NCBI GenBank assembly: GCA_900555525.1
Contig: USLP01000048.1
Location: forward strand, 1 to 8,049
Length of the DNA: 8,049 bases
Direction: 5' to 3'
Source: an uncultured Eubacteriales bacterium
GTDB taxonomy: Bacteria; Bacillota; Clostridia; UMGS1840
The position numbers were made by a program, and so were the translations under genes. The notes below the pieces were generated by a model. That model was not told the origin of the DNA and did no database searches. It saw nothing but the letters and a program-made list of their open reading frames with translations. Every line of letters begins with the position of its first letter. Position 1 is the first letter of the stretch. Positions 6,275 through 8,049 of the stretch are shown one piece after another.

Positions 6275-8049
6275 GTGGTGCATCCGGTCCGCTACGGCAG
6301 TGTTGAAAGAATGAACTACTCAAAAATAGAAAACGATTTGGATTTTCCGAATCTGATTGAAATTCAGAAGGATTCATACGAGTGGTTTATCAATGAGGGA
6401 TTAAAGGAAGTTTTTGAAAGCGTATCGCCTATCGTTGACCATATGGATAAATATGTCCTTGAATTCGGTGATTACAGCTTTGACCCCGTCCCCAAGTATA
6501 CCGTTGCCGAGTCTAAACAGAGAGAGACCACATATTCGGTGTCCTTACGAGTGAATATGAGGCTCACCAACAGAGAAACGGGACAAACCAAGGAACAGAG
6601 AATCTTTATGGGAGAATTCCCGAAGATGACGGACGCAGGTACGTTTATTATAAACGGTGCGGAGCGTGTTATCGTCAGTCAGGTTGTCAGATCTCCGAGC
6701 GTATATTTTGATATGCAGAGAGATAAAACGGGTAAGGAGCTTTATTCCTCAACCATGATACCCAACAGAGGCGCATGGATTGAGTTTGAAGCCGATTCCA
6801 ACGATGTTTTGTATGTCAGAATAGACAGAACAAGAAAGCTTATCGCAACAGTTTTGCTCCGTGCTTTGGGCTACGGTACAAATGCCGAAATTTCGGAGCT
6901 GTTCAATTACGATCAGCTTATTTTGAATACATTGGAAAAAGATACGTCGAAAAATCCGCAGGAAGCTATTATAAAAATATACGAAAAGCTTCGTCCGGGC
7001 GAACCCGCTTCGTTTGAAAATGCGGAAAAGCTTATCAAGGATTTGTTTTTCGACCCCAAAAGATACGATATAGCACGTGTCGGCAGATATAAATTCGACA
7101 AAAAGCTTAATTTCTCTTTAAGACTTGTCGGAAGAACGCTGACGCAGGACGTTATATGCCCGTTTTCGGGAGAAATCCTCGGAAGCGCAGGCGAAACAAT
7201 TACAAAGGATATGGCGCGCGAATTTGACCGTTCGCCCGTTAATGCTGTATATGTTAAAGCCGATAACGGCAAGGAAATCAAGGTTATATCAAATAATACC
7301 TGCGATATAACGTACTTCTTCCCCGAGGCCGATACGGAGATAATAAACGAAAAAGTTCATTACGGACTTTTGAAGCCTATCTTGGACGCCGATATGACGG
7401 ACGAAGAAAAGCTTAATATGATTTATGACAAAAAGCATGAGCTTATCACAAGAACCGTTACGACAGACGATATGATAGGCGTTATGGATTATCATGTCTG
7501 CATCATGAACGGAATAGGCACAACCGACGATATTGACCATTTGGGCAACAGAAGAATAAGAAGCGTAGGCGAGCTTTTGCAGAATCAGGTGAGAGTAGGT
7601 CTTGCAAGACTTGAAAGAGTTGTAAGAGAAAGAATGACAATTCAGCAGGAAACAGACGAGCTCACACCGCAGACGCTTGTAAATGTCCGCCCCGTATATG
7701 CGGCTATGAAGGAATTTTTCGGTTCTTCACAGCTTTCACAGTTCATGGATCAGACAAACCCGCTTTCCGAGCTTACTCACAAGAGAAGACTTTCAGCTTT
7801 GGGACCGGGCGGTTTGTCAAGAGACCGTGCGGGATTTGAAGTTCGAGACGTTCACTATTCCCATTACGGCCGCATGTGCCCCATAGAGACCCCTGAAGGC
7901 CCTAACATAGGTCTTATAAACTCCCTTTCCACCTATGCCCGTATAAACCGCTACGGCTTTATTGAGGCGCCCTACCGCAGGGTGGACGGGAAGAACAAGA
8001 GCATAAGCAACGAGATAGTTTACCTCACCGCCGACGAGGAGGACGACTA
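6275..8049 (+). CDS. rpoB: RNA polymerase beta subunit, N-terminal half (runs off the window)
   Basis: The frame is open for 591 codons and the window ends inside codon 592 (TA, expected Tyr after TADEEDD), about half of a clostridial RpoB. GTG at 6275-6277 is the start, giving [19 protein letters not shown] strong site, AGGAGAGGTGA (6259-6269), ends five bases upstream. Recognisable segments are the N-terminal protrusion ([13 protein letters not shown]), the lobe, and fork loop 2 with the rifampicin pocket at residues 483-509 ([23 protein letters not shown]). There Q489, D492, H502 and S507 match the E. coli sensitive residues Q513, D516, H526 and S531, so no classical rifampicin-resistance change is present. 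[19 protein letters not shown] follows. With beta-prime and two alpha subunits it forms the catalytic core of RNA polymerase. It is transcribed divergently from the EF-G paralogue. Codon use changes in the last ~190 bases. Confidence 0.98.
   Translation, partial: MVHPVRYGSVERMNYSKIENDLDFPNLIEIQKDSYEWFINEGLKEVFESVSPIVDHMDKYVLEFGDYSFDPVPKYTVAESKQRETTYSVSLRVNMRLTNRETGQTKEQRIFMGEFPKMTDAGTFIINGAERVIVSQVVRSPSVYFDMQRDKTGKELYSSTMIPNRGAWIEFEADSNDVLYVRIDRTRKLIATVLLRALGYGTNAEISELFNYDQLILNTLEKDTSKNPQEAIIKIYEKLRPGEPASFENAEKLIKDLFFDPKRYDIARVGRYKFDKKLNFSLRLVGRTLTQDVICPFSGEILGSAGETITKDMAREFDRSPVNAVYVKADNGKEIKVISNNTCDITYFFPEADTEIINEKVHYGLLKPILDADMTDEEKLNMIYDKKHELITRTVTTDDMIGVMDYHVCIMNGIGTTDDIDHLGNRRIRSVGELLQNQVRVGLARLERVVRERMTIQQETDELTPQTLVNVRPVYAAMKEFFGSSQLSQFMDQTNPLSELTHKRRLSALGPGGLSRDRAGFEVRDVHYSHYGRMCPIETPEGPNIGLINSLSTYARINRYGFIEAPYRRVDGKNKSISNEIVYLTADEEDD
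7859..8049 (+). other. GC-rich, C/G-ending codon tract inside rpoB
   Basis: By hand count, 45 of the 63 complete codons from 7859 onward end in G or C (71%), against 28 of the preceding 63 (44%). The GC content of 7861-8049 is about 54%, against about 42-47% over 7441-7800; a rise to about 55% begins at 7801-7860. The bias is strongest after about 7966, where AAC, AAG, GAG, GAC, TAC and ACC/GCC nearly replace A/T-ending forms. The reading frame and conserved protein sequence continue across the change. Confidence 0.6.

Noticed and set aside
6123..6377. 84-residue minus-strand ORF across the rpoB start
   Set aside because: It runs antisense to the rpoB promoter, leader and first codons, has low-complexity composition and no recognisable domain.

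Overview
The window looks like chromosomal DNA from a low-to-mid GC Bacillota, most likely class Clostridia. The evidence is the clostridial-style RpoB N-terminus ([18 protein letters not shown]...), purine-rich Shine-Dalgarno sites, sigma-A promoters close to consensus, and a GC content of roughly 40%. It holds five protein genes and no RNA gene, CRISPR array, insertion sequence or prophage that I can recognise.

Left part (1-3935, minus strand): a compact three-gene transcription unit. A sigma-A promoter at 3907-3935 drives a PHP-domain metallophosphoesterase (3136-3858). A cytoplasmic GH78-type alpha-L-rhamnosidase-like glycosidase (967-3090) follows, and then a Xer-type tyrosine recombinase (1-959) whose last codon or stop lies one base beyond the window edge. 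The promoter sits inside a perfect 40-bp palindrome (3879-3918) that covers the -10 box and the predicted start site. A second, LacI-like operator candidate lies just ahead of the glycosidase gene.

Middle (3955-6024, minus strand): an EF-G paralogue of 689 residues. Domains II-V look like a working elongation factor. Its GTPase motifs are degenerate: the catalytic His of DTPGH is Phe, NKxD is NDID, and the switch-I RGIT is RRIS. It has its own promoter at 6067-6095.

Right part (6179-8049, plus strand): a divergent consensus promoter (TTGACA-17-TAAAAT) followed by the first 591 codons of rpoB, which runs off the window. The rifampicin pocket is wild type. The last ~190 bases of rpoB change sharply in codon use, with third-position GC rising from about 44% to 71%. 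This may mark a recombination tract, an assembly join or selection.

There is no gene-free stretch longer than about 250 bases. I see no defence or biosynthetic system. The observations best worth following are the degenerate GTPase site of the EF-G paralogue, the palindromic promoter-operator, and the compositional break in rpoB.
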